The position numbers were made by a program, and so were the translations under genes. The notes under the pieces are model-generated. The model did no database searches. It was not told the origin of the DNA and worked only from the letters and a program-made list of their open reading frames with translations. From Prinia subflava (Eukaryota > Chordata > Aves > Passeriformes > Cisticolidae), in assembly GCF_021018805.1 (NCBI RefSeq), contig NC_086247.1:142596102-142660101 (forward strand): 64,000 nucleotides of DNA, in the 5' to 3' direction. Below, one piece after another: positions 36,697 to 50,500 of this stretch. The first letter of the stretch is position 1, and every line of letters begins with the position of its first letter.

Positions 36697-36716
36697 GTCC
36701 CTGTTCGAAGGTGCCA
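36697..36716 (-). promoter_or_regulatory. Primer binding site, tRNA-Lys type
   Basis: Two bases inside the 5' LTR the sense strand reads TGGCACCTTCGAACAGGGAC. This matches the 3' end of tRNA-Lys(UUU) as used by betaretroviruses and lentiviruses, except for one G-to-A change and two additional bases in the middle. The position and the flanking TGG and CGAACAGGGAC blocks make the assignment secure. Whether the altered site still primes efficiently cannot be read from sequence. Confidence 0.8.
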
Positions 36717-36718
36717 TT

Positions 36719-37143
36719 TATCGGGGTATCTCCCGATAACTCCGAGGGTCCAGCCAGCGGAGAAATGGCTTAATAAAATAGCGAGACGGCTTCTCAGGAT
36801 ATGCTTTGTAAAATAAAGTTTTAATAACAGGAAAAATAATAAACGTTACAAAATGAAAAGAGATAAGCCGAGCACCGTGTACCAAGCAAAGTTACACAGG
36901 CTAAGGCACTCCCAAAAAGCCTCGTGTACCCTTATGCAGGCCCTTTAGTACTCGATGGTCTAGGTGGGCTTTTTTGGCTCTTGGCCCAATGAGATGGACA
37001 CTAGACTTTGAGGAGCACTTCTAAAGTCCTATCACTGTGTCTGTGTTGGGACCGAGCCAATTACAGCGAGCAGGCTATAGAAAATTCTAGCTTCACTTCC
37101 TTATATGGAAACACCTGCTCGGGTACAGAAATGCACGACTACA
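36719..37143 (-). repeat. 5' LTR of the endogenous retrovirus
   Basis: 425 bp, carrying the promoter for the element in minus orientation. It is one base different from the 3' LTR (T at 36795). Sense-strand CCAAT-type boxes occur in inverted form (ATTGGC and ATTGGG), but no TATA box at a convincing distance from a start site was identified. Confidence 0.93.
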
Positions 37144-37149
37144 TACTGT
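37144..37149. repeat. Target site duplication, right copy (TACTGT)
   Basis: Exact match to 32797-32802, directly adjoining the end of the right LTR. Confidence 0.93.
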
Positions 37150-40100
37150 CTCCCAATTTATCTACTTATGCTGTGGAGAAATCCTTCCCTTTTTATGTGA
37201 ATTCAGGAAGTTAAAATTCTTCTCATGGGATATGACACTCACTGAAACAGGCAACTTTCATGTCCTTATGAAAGAGATACTTCATCCAAGATCTCATCCT
37301 GATTTGGGTAGAAAAGCTTTTCTCAAATGTCAACTCAATTCTGTACACCAGCTGTACACCAGCTGCATATATCCTTCATATTTAGTATGTAATAGGTATA
37401 TGATAAATTATACACCCTCTTATAAGAGAGTTTTAATTGCATAATATGTATAATCCAAAATTTCACTAACTTTGATAGACATTTTGAGAGTGCAGGCGAT
37501 ACAGAAAAATCTGATTTAACATTTTAGACAAGAGAAGCAAGTACTGGCAAAATTTGCTGTCATATTAAAACAAAATGTCTTTTGTGTCTCAGAATGAAAA
37601 GGGGGGGAAGGTTTTCTCTACACCTCCCTGCCTTTTTGTCCAACACTGCTACTTTTCTGCTCCTCATGTTTGTGTTGTAGCCTTGATTTGACTGACACAT
37701 CTTATTTTCCTGTTATCAACTAAACCATAAAGTTTTCTTGCAATCCCACTTCATATTTTGAGCTCTGGTTAAGACCCATGAGAGATATAGATTCTTAAAA
37801 TATCTAAATTAAAATATATGTTCTGTATATCTTGCATGTGGGGAGAAGACTTTGTGTGATCTGTCATGGCAACCTGATTAGAACGTTTTATTTGAAGCTC
37901 CCCAAATCATCATTAATAAATTTCTCTGTGCGTGTGTGAAGAACCAATGAGAGAAAGCATAGGTGCAGAAAAACCAAAAAGCTGGACTGTGTCAAGACAA
38001 CACAGCCACGTGTGAAGCAAGCACAGTGTCCTGTTGCCCCAGCAGGAAATGATTGTGTCTCCTGCCCAGCAGCAGTGCACACCCAGGTGTTCCTGCAGGG
38101 CATGGCTGTCTGTCCCCTCACCCTCTGCTGTCTCCTAACCAACACCTCCTTTTCCCCTGTGGCTCTGATGAGATAATAATAAAAAAAAGAAACCTTTATT
38201 CCACCAGATGTGTGTTAAGGATCTGGGTGAGCAATGGATGGGGTCATACTCACCTGTTGAGGATTAAGGGGCTTGCTCCAGAAACGTGTCACAAACATGA
38301 TGTGAATCCAATTCTCTCACTGCCATCCCTGTGTTTTATAGTTCCTGACAGAAACTGTAAGGAAATCTTGTGTGATAGTGTGCTGGTCACATTTACAACA
38401 TCCTTACTGACAGTTCTAGGACTACCTGGTAGCTATCCTGAAAGGAAAATACACAATGATTTCCCTCATAGATTGAGAACAAATGAAGCAGCATAGAATT
38501 TTCCTTTCCACAGTGTCAACAAGCTTAATCACAAGAGGAAATGTCTAGCTTCACTCAGCAATTTGCTTATTGCATGTGCACTGGTTCTGTAATTAAAAAA
38601 GAAAATCAATTTACATTATATTTTATTTTATTATGTAGTAAGGTATGCATTAAAACTGTAGCTCCAAACTCAAATATCACAATAAAAACTTCTATTAAAA
38701 AGCAGCTCCTGGCTTTGTCTTATCTGAAGTTTGCTATTTGTATTTTAGTTATGTTGGGAACTTTTACTACTGCTGAGAAAAAATTTTGGATAAACTGCTC
38801 ATCCATAACTACTAACCCTCTTTTAATCTGATATTTTTTGGTTCCCAAATATAATATTACTTCTCTAGTCAACCTCAAATTACTTCTAGCTTCAATTTAC
38901 CTGAGTAAAATCCTTCAGTAACAGCCAAGTAGATGCATTCAGAGTGGACAGAAACCATCCATCAAAGTTATTATTCTAGTCTAGTCTGGTCTATTCTAGT
39001 CTAGTCTATTCAACAGCTGGTGATTTCATTCAGTGTGCCCTTTGGCTTTGTGGCTGGACAATTTCCTGAAAAGTAAATTTTTAGGCACCAGGAAGATCAT
39101 CTTCCCTGTTCAACTTTCTAACTGTACTACTAAAACCTGTGGGATTGTAAAATAGTTTTACAATGAGAGCTTTATCCCTCTCAGTCACTTCAATGAGTCC
39201 TCATTCTCTCAAAACCTCAGGTGCAGGGGTTTTTTTTATCTGATAAAAAAAAAATTTGCCTTCTACACAGTGATGGTGTTTACAACCAAAATGTAGGCAA
39301 ATATTCATTTGGTTTCATTGCCTAACCTTGAGGAGAGATTTGTGACTCTCCCATACTGGTGTTGAAGGCAGTTCTCACGACACTACTGCAGAACCATTAG
39401 CATGGTGGGAGCCTGATATTCCTTCGTGTCCAGCCCAATTTTCTCAAAAAACTTGCCACCTGGTGTCAGAAATACTTGGTGGACAACCCTTACAGAGCAG
39501 TGCTTTCCTCACATAAATTTTCTCCCACCCTGACATGCACTATTGATATGTCTCTGAGTTTCTTGTCCATGCTCCAAAGATGAGGCAAACTGCAAACTGT
39601 TCTTCTTGGACAGCTGGGACAGATCAGTTATGTCACATGCAAATGTTTTTGAAAAGGAAAACTGAGCTGTGCTATTATCTACTGCAGTACAATTACCTCT
39701 GCTTGCTTCCATCACACTAGAACTAGACCCTAAATTGTGTGTTAAACTAGGAAAAACAATTCCATTTCATGTCTTGCCTTAATAACCAGCTGTTAAGTGG
39801 CTGTTTAGGACAGTGGTGATTGAGAAGTTGGTTTAAGGATAATCCTCTGAAAGGGAAAACAAGTAGTGGCCCTCTGGAGATCCCGAGGGATTTTAGAGTA
39901 GGCTCTGCAGGGTTCAATGCCACTTTCATTGCTCTCTTGGTGTTTAATCCATGAAGCACATGCTGTGACTCACCTGTAGTTCTGAACACGTGTGGTGCAA
40001 CCCTCGAGGAAACAGCACCACAATGCTCCAGGGTGTTCCTGTTCCCTGCACCCAAAGACTGATCTACTGAGTCAAAGAAAACCATCTGGTGCTACCCAGC

Positions 40101-43100
40101 AAATTTCCTCCTGAAGAAACATGTGCTTCAGCAGATTTCTTTACTTCACTGCTCTGGGAAGATTAGAGCAAGCACAACTGTTTAGAGGACAAACACTGTA
40201 TTCTCATGGAGTGTTTTTGAGTTATGAAAATTATATGTTCTAATAAGAGGTTTTGGGGGATAGTTTTTCATCTCTGTGGGGTTGGGTTTTGGTTGCCTCT
40301 TTGGGTTTCCTACACTCATTTTAAGATGAATAAAGAACCAACTCTGAAAAAAAAAATAGTATGGCAGTTATTTTAGGGAAAAGAACCTCAGTCAGACAGC
40401 AGTAATTCAAAAATTAGGTCTCTAAAACTCACCTCTGTTGCAAAGATTTAACATAAGTCAAGGATAATTGTATCAAGGTGTTATTACTATTGTTTTGCCA
40501 GTTAGGAAAACAGTGATGAAGAATAAGAAAAATGTGACCAAAAAATAGCTTTTCAAAATGGCTGTACCTGAAGCTACAGATGCTTGAACAGCTAGATGCT
40601 GCTGTTTTCTTTCATTATTTAGCAAGATGAAAACTGGCTAGAAAGTCAGAACTTTACTAGACTAGATTAGACTTTATCTGCTTTCTAATGTGTAGCAGTA
40701 TTTTGTACCTTGCTATATCATCTTATAAAATGGATCACTGACATTAAATTTAAGTCATATTGTAAATATAATTGGACAACTGTAAATTAAACACATTGTG
40801 TAAATATCAAGTAGTACCAATGTTGCAAAATATATTTGATTCACTCTGAAATTAAGGCAGAACTTTTCTTATGGCAACCCCTTTTGACATCAGATCTCTG
40901 GTAAAGTGTTCCAACTTCTTCCTCAAAATGTTAAATTGCATTCTGTGTTCTGCTCTCAAACTGATTGTTCCTGCTGGCGGTTTTTGTGGGTGTGACAAGG
41001 ACCAATAAGCACTTTCTGATTTCTAGATTCTGTATCCTGGCCATGAGGAAATTTCATTTTGATTCACAAAATAAATGAATCTGATATGAAAGTTGCTGCT
41101 GTAGAATTATATATCTCTACCATGTCTAATTTACCTTATTCCTTTTGTGTCACACTAGAATTCTCTAGTATAAATTAAAGTTAAATCAACTCCCATATCT
41201 TGGACTATTATGTACCTCTAGGAGTAGATACCTCTGAGCTGGAAAATTGTGACAGACAATAAAATTCGGATTTTATCTAAAGTTGTGGTAGCCTTACCAG
41301 CCTTAACTAAGTGGCCAAATAACCTCACAAACTTACACATGCTCAGAATTCAGTGTCTTCCCCTCCTTTAGCCTTTTACAGATAATTGATTCTGCATGAA
41401 GAAATCAGTGCAACAAGATGAGCTCTACTTTCTACGGACACAAAAGTCTGAGGCTATATATTGCTAGCCATAGGTTACATATCAAAATCATCATTCTCTC
41501 AAAAAGGGGATACAGTCTCTGAATAACAGCAATTCTAGTCATGGGTACTGAAAAACAGCTAAATAATAAGTTTTCATGGAGACAATGCAAAGCTTTATTT
41601 GGTGCTTTGTTGTGAATTGTGAATAAAAGAAAGATCCCTTCATCAACAAGGTTCATTTCTGTTTTTATTGAAAAGGTATAACTAGAAGAAAAATTAAACC
41701 ATTTCTAAGACCCAAATCCCACATGCTTTACATACTCATTAGAGAAATGAACATGACTGATATAAACTGCAGAATACATAGAAACGTAATCCACAAAAAA
41801 ACCCAATAATACAAAAGGAAATTACATTTCCTCTGTCTTGCAATGAAGAAGACTATGGATCTGTTATGTGAGACTGAGAAGAAAATAAAAACAGCCTGGG
41901 GAAATTTTTCTCTTAACTGAGAATTTGTATACCTTTTCTGGATGTTCACTGTATTTTTTAACAAGCTGAATAAGAAATAATCCCTTCTGAGCACCACTTT
42001 TAGCTGCAAGCAAAGCAAAACAAGACAAGCCTGTATAAAAAGTGTAAATGCTAAGAGCTTGCTACAAAGAACCATATTCAAGCAGGAAAAGATTTTTCTC
42101 TACAGACTTGTATCTGAGCTTTTCCCTTCAAGCTGGATACACTCACAAGCAACTAAAGGAATTTCAGTTACCAATAGCCTATTGCAGATGCAACACATTA
42201 ATGAAGATGGGGTGTCATTCCTCTAGTGCTGCTGTGAGCTCAATGTCTCAAACCTGGTGCACCAGGGTATTTCTTTTCCATTTGGCATCATAGGATCCAG
42301 TGGAATATCAGCATCAGTGGAATTTCTGATTTGGTCTCCAAGTGTTACTAATGAACGAATGATAGCTATTTTGCCATTTTTTGTCTTATTAAGGATATTA
42401 AAGGGCAGAAATATGAATTCTGATAAAGTTAATCAACACTTAGTGTATCAACATGAAGTGGAATATCATACTTACAGTTATTTTTGTGTATTTATATAAT
42501 ATATTTCTTTAAATGACCATCAGCATTCCTGCAGCAATGTAACCTCTGAAAATGTTTCCATGGTGAATGCAGGCAAAGTGTCCTATGAGAAATACTTACT
42601 TTTATTATATAATACAGAAACCAAGGTAAGTGGTGAAAAAATATTCGATGGGTACTGATTCTGGGGATTATAGTAATGACTTAGAAGATTTCAGTGTGCA
42701 CTCAAATTAAAGAAGGATATTTCACATGAAAGTGTTAGGCTCAAATTTTGGTTTATGGTCAAAGTGGAAACACACCTATATCTAAATTACAGAATTTATT
42801 TATTATATCTTATAACTTAAGAATCTATTTACTATTATTCTCAATCTCATTGTAACAGAAAAAGGAAGAATAATCATGTAGTTAGCATTGTAAAACATAT
42901 ACTTTTTATGTTCTGTGGTTGTTTTGGTCATCCTTCCCTTGCTATTTTGACCCCAAGGCCAGTGCACTCATCATCAGGGGAGGTTTTCACATCAGCAGCA
43001 GCTGCCAGGATGAGCCTCGTGAGCCCTGGCAGGTTCCCTGAGGGGCTCTGTCCCTGCAGAGCAGCCAATTCCCCTCCAAATGCATTCCCAGGGAGATCCC

Positions 43101-46100
43101 CATCCCGTCCCTGGCTCTTCCTATCCACACAAATGTAGAAAGATCAGTGTGGCTGGCCCACACATGTTACAGGGATTAAAGAAACTTCTGTGTCTCAGCC
43201 CTGATCCCTCAGCACATCCGTACTGAGAAGAATGCAGACAGATTGGGAAATTTGGTTTTAGAGCTTCATTTTGTTTATTTCTTTTCCCAAGAAACCACAG
43301 TATCATACTTAAAAACACATCAAATCAGTAGTATGTGCTAAGATTTCCAAGCTCATTAGAGCACTTATGGAAGTGGTAGATGTGCTTAATAAAATTCTGA
43401 TAGAATGGCTAAGTTATTGAATGTATTTTGAGCTGCAGCATTTATAAGTTGTTTAAAAGAAAATCCTCATAACTCTTATATCTTTGCCTCTGAAACAGTG
43501 ACTTCAGTATTCTATGCATTAATAGCTTCATATTTAAATCTGTGAAATTCCTTAGGACAGTCACATGTTACATATATATTGTTGACTCTTACTTTATGTT
43601 AAAGCTACAAGACAAAAAGAAAAGTGTTATTATAAGTCATTTGAGCTCTAGCTACAGGAACAGAAAGTCCATTGTTGGAAAAAATAATAATTATTTGTCC
43701 TTTTTGTTGTAGATCGTACATATTTTGCTTAAGGCTGTGTTCTGTGGTTTTAAGCATGCTGAAATCAGCAAAAGTAAAAAATTCTAATAATGCTACACGC
43801 ACAATTATAGAAATTTGTTCCTTTCTAACTTGCAAACTTAGATCATTAATGAACTGTATAAAAATATGTGGCAGTGTTTCAATAACTTAAAATAACTTGA
43901 TAGTACAATAAGAAATTACTTTCTCAAGGAAATATTTTTTCTCAGTCAGGTATTAAATAAACATGATGCTTTCCCTATGTGTAAAGAAGCATTAAAATAA
44001 TTTTGTAAAGGATTTTAATTATATAATGCATTGCAACATAGTTCAGTAAAAATTGTACTAAAAGTTAAAAGTTGCATAATTCCACTGCTTTTTGCAGATT
44101 TGAACCTGGGAAGAAAGGAATCCATGAATTTTGATTATCATTTTTTTCTGAAAAAAATTCTTTAGGGAAAGCATGTATTTTTTCCTTGTAAACAGGTCTT
44201 AAAGTCTTTAAGTAGTTTTGCTAAGCTATCAGAATATCCTTTCTCATGTCTTGCCTTTTATCTTGCTTGATTAGAAATTTGATACCAAACCTATTCTCTG
44301 TTTGTGGATCTTATTTCCCCTCTTATCCATGAATTATGACAATGGACCATCCACAAGTTGTGACAATGGAATATCCATCTGATGTGAGTCCCAATCCTCA
44401 GGAATCACCTATCACCTGTCCTTTTGTAAGTAGTGAATTTGACATCCCAGTCTGGAAGGGGCTTTTTGCCTGTATAGCCTCAGGTATCAAATTGTAACTA
44501 CCATAACCAACTTTGAGATCAACAAGGAACTGAAGGCAGTGACTGTCTTTCTCTAAACCTGACTGGATAAGCTTTATACACTTTATGGATGTGTTCACAT
44601 TTGATTTTCCATATTATCCTTGAAATTCTCCTACAATATAGTTAAGGAAGAAAAGAGAAGGCAAAACAACCTATTAGAAATGTCCTATGTGTATAATTAG
44701 ACTAATAGAAAAATAATAATAGCTCTCAGCAGTAGAAAAGTGAATAAGGTGGTTAAATTCATGTTTTCGAGAGCATAATCAATTGAAAACACAATAGCCT
44801 TAATGATATTGACGTCAAACCACAGCAGATCTATTACTTCCTTGTGCTACATCATTATTAATTTTGACTGTATGAGGGCTGGTCTACATTTTCCTAATTA
44901 GATGTGGTCAGTGTGTCCACGGGTGTGAGTACCTGTGTGTATCCACTCACCCCTACCATTACACAGTTCCCACAGAAAAATACAGTGTGTTTCCTTTCAG
45001 AACAGATGGAGCTAAATGGTGGCCACCTGAAACAGATCTGCTGTTCTCTAAAGCCACTAGTTTCATGTGGAGCTATGGCTGGAGTGCTTCATTTTCCAAG
45101 GGACTGTCTTCCATCTAGACTATATTTACTGTGATTTCCACCACAGTGGCCTGCAAAGACCAGTCTTGTGGGTGCTTTATGGACTGTACTTTGCTGAAGT
45201 GCTCACCAAAAACAGGCTTGTGACTCTGTGGGCACTGCCACCTCACACACTAAGGTGAGTTATTTCGACTTTTATTCTAGTTTGTGCAAATCAGAGAGCT
45301 GAGATAAGCCATGAAAGGCTGGCTCCCTGATTATCAAAACTTCACACTATTAAAAAACAGAGGCATCAGGATTCATTTGCTGTAAATGATATATTTTTTT
45401 CATTAGTTAGCACTCCATGCCCTATTTGCTAGTTATGGCTCTCAAGACTGATAATAAGTAGTCCACATACACATTCCTCCCCTCCCTTTGAGTCTGGGGT
45501 CCATTTTCAGTAGTTGGTCAATGAATTGGTGGTGATGATGTCCCACTGCTGGAATTACTTTCCTCCCTAGTTTACTGTTAGTTCTGATTTCACTCCTGGT
45601 GGCTATTCTCCAGAGAGCCCATTCATCTGGGATTGTCTTCCCTTCCCACAAAACAAAAGGTTAGCCAAGCATGCAGTGTTCACAATTCCACTGCGTAATA
45701 ATTACAGTGTGACTGCTGACTAACAACTAAAAACAATTGCTAAGATTGATTTGAATCTTAAGGGGCTTTATATCAGGAATACTTTGGGTTTTTTCTCTTG
45801 ACCTAATCTAAGAATCTTATCAGAGGATTCTTGCAGAAGAAATAATATTTTGAACACAAAAGATTAAAATACATTTTAGAAGCATCTCACAGATGCCTAG
45901 AATATTTCAGTGGACAACAGCAAAGAAGAGTGAAAATCACACTATATTAGTCAAAATAGTATCCAAACCATTAGGAATACTGAAAAATTTAATATGGGAT
46001 AGAATTGTGAGGGAAGTGGGTTTTTTTGTAAATTTATATACGGTAAGAATTTTCTCAACTATTGAACTATTATATGTTGTGTATCTTCCTCTTCTAACTA

Positions 46101-47229
46101 GATACTTCAGGTTACATATAACAGAGTCCAAAGTTAAGAAGAAAATTTTGTATTCTAAAACTACAAATTGTCTCACAGGAGGCTGAAATTATTTCAGATT
46201 ACTTTTCTTGTGTGTTCTGCTTTGAGGCATATTATACATAATATGAAACATGACCAGTGGTTTGATATACTAGTTAAGAATGTCACATAGCCATTTTGGG
46301 AAACTGCTGTTACCTTGGAGACCAAAAGAAGAATTTATCTGGCCAGTTTCAACCTCAACAGTTTATGAATCAGAAGTTTTGAGCAAAATACTCAAAAATG
46401 TGGTAAGATGGGTATGAAAAGTTAAAAAAATAGAAATTGGTTTAAAAAAAATCTCAATTTAAAGTCCAGGCTAATCAACCAGGGAATAATTTGTCTCATA
46501 GCTATGGCTGTCTGAACTAACCATCACCTAGACTCACTTTATGGACAAAACAGTGTTTTGCTAGACCTGTTTTGACGTTTTCCTTAGGGTGAGTTGTGTC
46601 CTAGATTTCATATATTAAACTCTTTACATTTAATGCACAAGAATTTAGATCTCTCTATAAGTGAGCAAAAGGTTCAAAGTCTGTCTGTTCAAAATGAACC
46701 AAGAAAAAAATTACCTTAAGATATAACTTCATGTAATTTTGAGAAAAAAATGCAAACATACAAAGCACTTCAGTTCCTGCAATGACAAGAAGATTTTTGT
46801 GAATTAATGTTTTATATTTTGTCTACAGGCCATTGACTTTCTATGCAATTCCTTCTGTATCTCACTTTTTTACCGTAGATCTTAATGAAAGCCCAGATGC
46901 TGTAAGAAGGCTTGAAAATAAATTCTTCATGTAATCAAAGTTGTCCAGACAATCTACATGCAAACTGCCTACACATATTCGAAGGGTCTACTAGGTTGCC
47001 AAAATCTGTCACTGGGCAAATAAATTTCAAACTAAGGTAGAATCATCCCATTGGTATTCTAAGGTGATTTCAAGAAAAATATATAAATGGAAATCTGAAC
47101 AAATGCATTAAATTAGGCATAAATTAACAACTTTTTTATTTTACTTTAATGAAACCACAGCTGCATAGTGTACCCCAAGAAAGGTACTAATGCTGTTGGG
47201 TTTTGAGCAAGGTTAAATACCTTTACTGG
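37150..47229. other. Unassigned sequence
   Basis: No gene recognised across about 10 kb. Small features are a direct 11-bp duplication of CTGTACACCAG at about 37342-37365, a short minisatellite of CTAGT/CTATT units at about 38974-39010, and a GC-richer island at about 42950-43140 without domains in its 66-76-codon frames. Open frames up to 147 codons (38053-38496, plus) and 117 codons (41728-42081, minus) lack any recognisable motif. Confidence 0.35.
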
Positions 47230-47505
47230 ATCTGTCTGAGGCAGAGTTGATTTTCTCATAGCAGTTCTGTGGTTCCGTGCTTTGGACTTGTGACCAAAAC
47301 AGTGTTGATAACTCACAGATTTTTAGTTATTGCTGAGCAGTGCTTGCACAGCCTCAAGCTCTGCCTTGCTGTTTGTGCTGCCATCCTGTGAGTAGGATGG
47401 GGCTGTGCCAGAAATTGGGAAGGGGCACTGCCAGGACAGCTGACCCCAGCTGACCAAAGTATCATCCTCCACCACACAACCTCACACTCAGGAATAAAAG
47501 CTGTT
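47230..47505 (+). mobile_element. Partial ERVL-class LTR (5' part)
   Basis: This shares the order of phrases of the complete LTR at 60221-60806: GAGGCAGAGTTGATTTTCTC, GTTGATAACTCACAGAT, GTTATTGCTGAGCAGTGCTT, GCCAGGACAGCTGACCCCAG, then CTCACACTCAGGAATAAAAG. The R/U5 end is missing and the copy is clearly more decayed than the complete one. No target duplication is detectable. A 72-codon minus-strand frame inside it is not a gene. Confidence 0.75.
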
Positions 47506-50500
47506 TTATCTACGATAACGACAGTTATCATTTTTCAAGTTTGTTTTCTCAACAAATTCCAAACCATTCAGCAGGATTTCACTTTGCATATGGATGCAAT
47601 TTCATCAGTTTTCATGTGGTGCATATGGTCAATTTGAGCTGCATTTGAGCTGAACAAAATTTATGGTTGTTAAGGTTGCTTAAAAGAGTAATTTCCTGTA
47701 TGCTTTATAGTTTGCAAAAGAGTGTGCACAGTTATAATACTTGATGCTCTGACTGATAGTAAATTCATTATATCAAGTGCTTTGCAGTCATACAGTAATT
47801 TCTCCAAGGAATTTATAGACCAATACCAATTTATTTAAAAGACAGAAAAACTGAATATAGAGTTTCTAATACAAACTGGCCATTCTGCAGTTGGTTATTA
47901 AGGGTTTCCAGCTAGGGTGTTCCCTCAAAATTGTAGGACTAAACCTGTGTACTAAATTCCACTCTCCTGAAGGATTGATAAAGATCTTAACTGGGCTATC
48001 ACAGTTCCTTGGACAGTCTGAAAGGGAGATGAAGATAATAATCTTTACACATATTCCTCTTGGTCAAGGATAGCACTGTTACCATGACAGACCATGCCAC
48101 TAATTTTGCTTGCAGGTCCAAAAGAAGGAAGAAGGCAACAGGTTTTTCAGGTTATCAGTTTATTTCATGTTTTTCTTCTCTATCACTGTCTTGGCAACAT
48201 CCGTTACATTTACATTGGTTAGTCCTTCAACATTGTTTCCATACAAAACATAGTTATTTTCTACATGTATCTGTTTTTAACTAGAAGTCAATGATCTTTC
48301 TATTCCTGAAAGATTTAGAAGCATTTATTCTCCTACAATTTGAAATTCCTTCTTTTATTTGCCTGTGCATATGTTCAGAACATGCCTAATACAAAGCTAT
48401 ATAAAGTGAAGTTATACAAAGTGAAATTATCAACAAAAATGTTCATAAACTCAGATCAAACTCAACAAGAAAAAAAAAAGGCAACTTCTATTTCGTAAAC
48501 TAACAAATATTTAATTGTTATAACAAAACCGCCAGAATCAATTAAAAAGGAAAGGGATTGCAACTAATTTAAGCTTTCATGAAAGTCTGTCTTCATGGTA
48601 TTTGCAAAAATCTGATCTTTCTTACTTAAGATTTGAGGATCCTTCACCATACCATCAAAGATAAAATTGTGTTGTTAACAAGAATGAAAAAAAACCCCCA
48701 TGTAATTTCCTAGCAGCTTGCAATCAAGGGGAATTGGGATCTGTAATATGAATACCCCAGACAATGCTTTACTGAAGATAATTTTTAATTATCTTCACCT
48801 GTTTATAATTTCAGTTGCCTTTTAGAGAGTGCTCATGCTTCCTTATGAAGTTAAAAATAAACAGCATAAATTCTGATATAGGGTAGGACTCTTTTTGCTT
48901 GAGAACAGGCAGTGAAACTGGTTTCTCTAGGTTTCCATGTATGGGGAGAAATCAACATATCCCCAAAATAATAAAAATCTGACTTTTTTTTTTTTACTAC
49001 CTTACAAGGATAGAGGATCTCTACCCCATTCCTGCTTGAAGCTCTTGGGTCCTGCTTGAATGAATGTTAACCACTTAGGTCTTCACTGTACTGCTATGCC
49101 AGATTTTTTACCGATGAGAATCTCCTCTAAATAAGATTTCAGTATTTTATAAAGCATATATAAAGTTGTTTTTGAAGGTTGAAATCTAGCTTTACAAAAT
49201 CTGCCTGTAAATGTGGGAATCTTTATTAGCAAACCATTTTAAACACTGGTGAACTGAAACATGAAATTTCATTTGTTGTTTTGGTTCAAAATAAAAGCTT
49301 GCTGAAATGTAATTTGGTCTTTGCATGTTCTTTTCCTCTTTCATTCCTGCCATACATAAGAATAAAATTTATTCTAGAGGTCTGAGCTCTGATCTTGTAA
49401 TAATAATATTAAACAGCTTTTCCTTTGTCATGCAATAGTACTGGATAAAGCACATAAAAGGCAACTTGGTCATGAGTGAAAAAGAAGGGTTATGAGCCTT
49501 CAATCATAGACCAGACTGCTATTAGTTTGAAAGGATATTTATGGATAAGATGTTCAACAGGAAGATGGTCTTTTTCTTTATGTATTTAAGCACAGGTGTG
49601 ATTATCTTTAAGAGATACATTGATGTAGAATAAAATGAAAAAAGAATTCATGTGGCTTTTTAAAATACAGTACAGTTAGAGGTTCAACAACAACCTAAGG
49701 AAAGGCTTCAGGCTATCCTCAGATTCACCTAATGCTGCAAAGATCTGAAAGGAGGAGTTCAGTAAATGTTCATATTAAACTGAAAGTGAAATGGATTAAA
49801 CAAGGGTTGCAATGCAGGTTGAATGAAAGATCTCAGGAACTGTGGGCTTCTGCTGTTATTTGCACAGATAGTTTTTAAAATCAATAGCTTTGCTCAGCTA
49901 GAGTTACAGTAAAAAGAAGAGTCCTCAAAATAAGGCCACCAGTGCAGGGATGAAGTAAATAGACTCTGTCAATGTGGTGGGTTTTTTTTATTCAGTGAAA
50001 TTCCTTCACTGTGGATTCTGTTTTTAACATGTTTTTGTGAAGGCAGTGTTGCAAACAGAACTGAGTACAAGAATGTTGGCATATATATTAAGATTTATTG
50101 GGTGGTGGATGGAAGCCACTAGCAGGAGAAACCTGTAGCTTGATATATATAGGTATTTTGAAAAACAAAATACAACTTAAAGTAACAAGAAAAAAATTAC
50201 TAGATGAGGGCAATTCACCTGATATATAATTTACCTTGATGTCATGTTTAAAGTGTTTGAGGCTCTTTAACAATTTGTGAGAAAAGAAATAGTATTTATG
50301 TTACTGAATGGTATGGATAATATACAACAAACCAGAGATCAAATGGAGGACAATAAAATATACTGATGAAGAATTCAGCAACTTGTGTGTAGTGAGCTTC
50401 CCTTTATCTTGTTCATCAGGTTTTTTTCAGCAGATTTTTTTTCATTATTCTTTCTGACTTTTCAAGTTTATCTTGTCATTAACACCACTTAACACTATAA

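Larger units (their letters stand above)
32803..37143 (-). mobile_element. Young non-autonomous class II endogenous retrovirus
   Basis: A 4,341-bp provirus in minus orientation with two LTRs of exactly 425 bp, a 6-bp target duplication, a tRNA-Lys-type primer binding site next to the 5' LTR, and one long open frame resembling the matrix part of a betaretroviral Gag. No reverse transcriptase, integrase, protease or Env frame is present. The 1.8 kb between the gag-like frame and the 3' LTR has no open frame of 60 codons or more except one running rightward out of the LTR. The LTRs differ at one position (C at 32879, T at 36795), so insertion was recent, roughly a million years or less under ordinary avian neutral rates. 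Movement would require enzymes supplied by a related complete virus. Confidence 0.93.

Noticed and set aside
38974..39010. CTAGT/CTATT repeat considered as a possible array of binding sites
   Set aside because: Only about 37 bp, irregular, and best explained as a short minisatellite.
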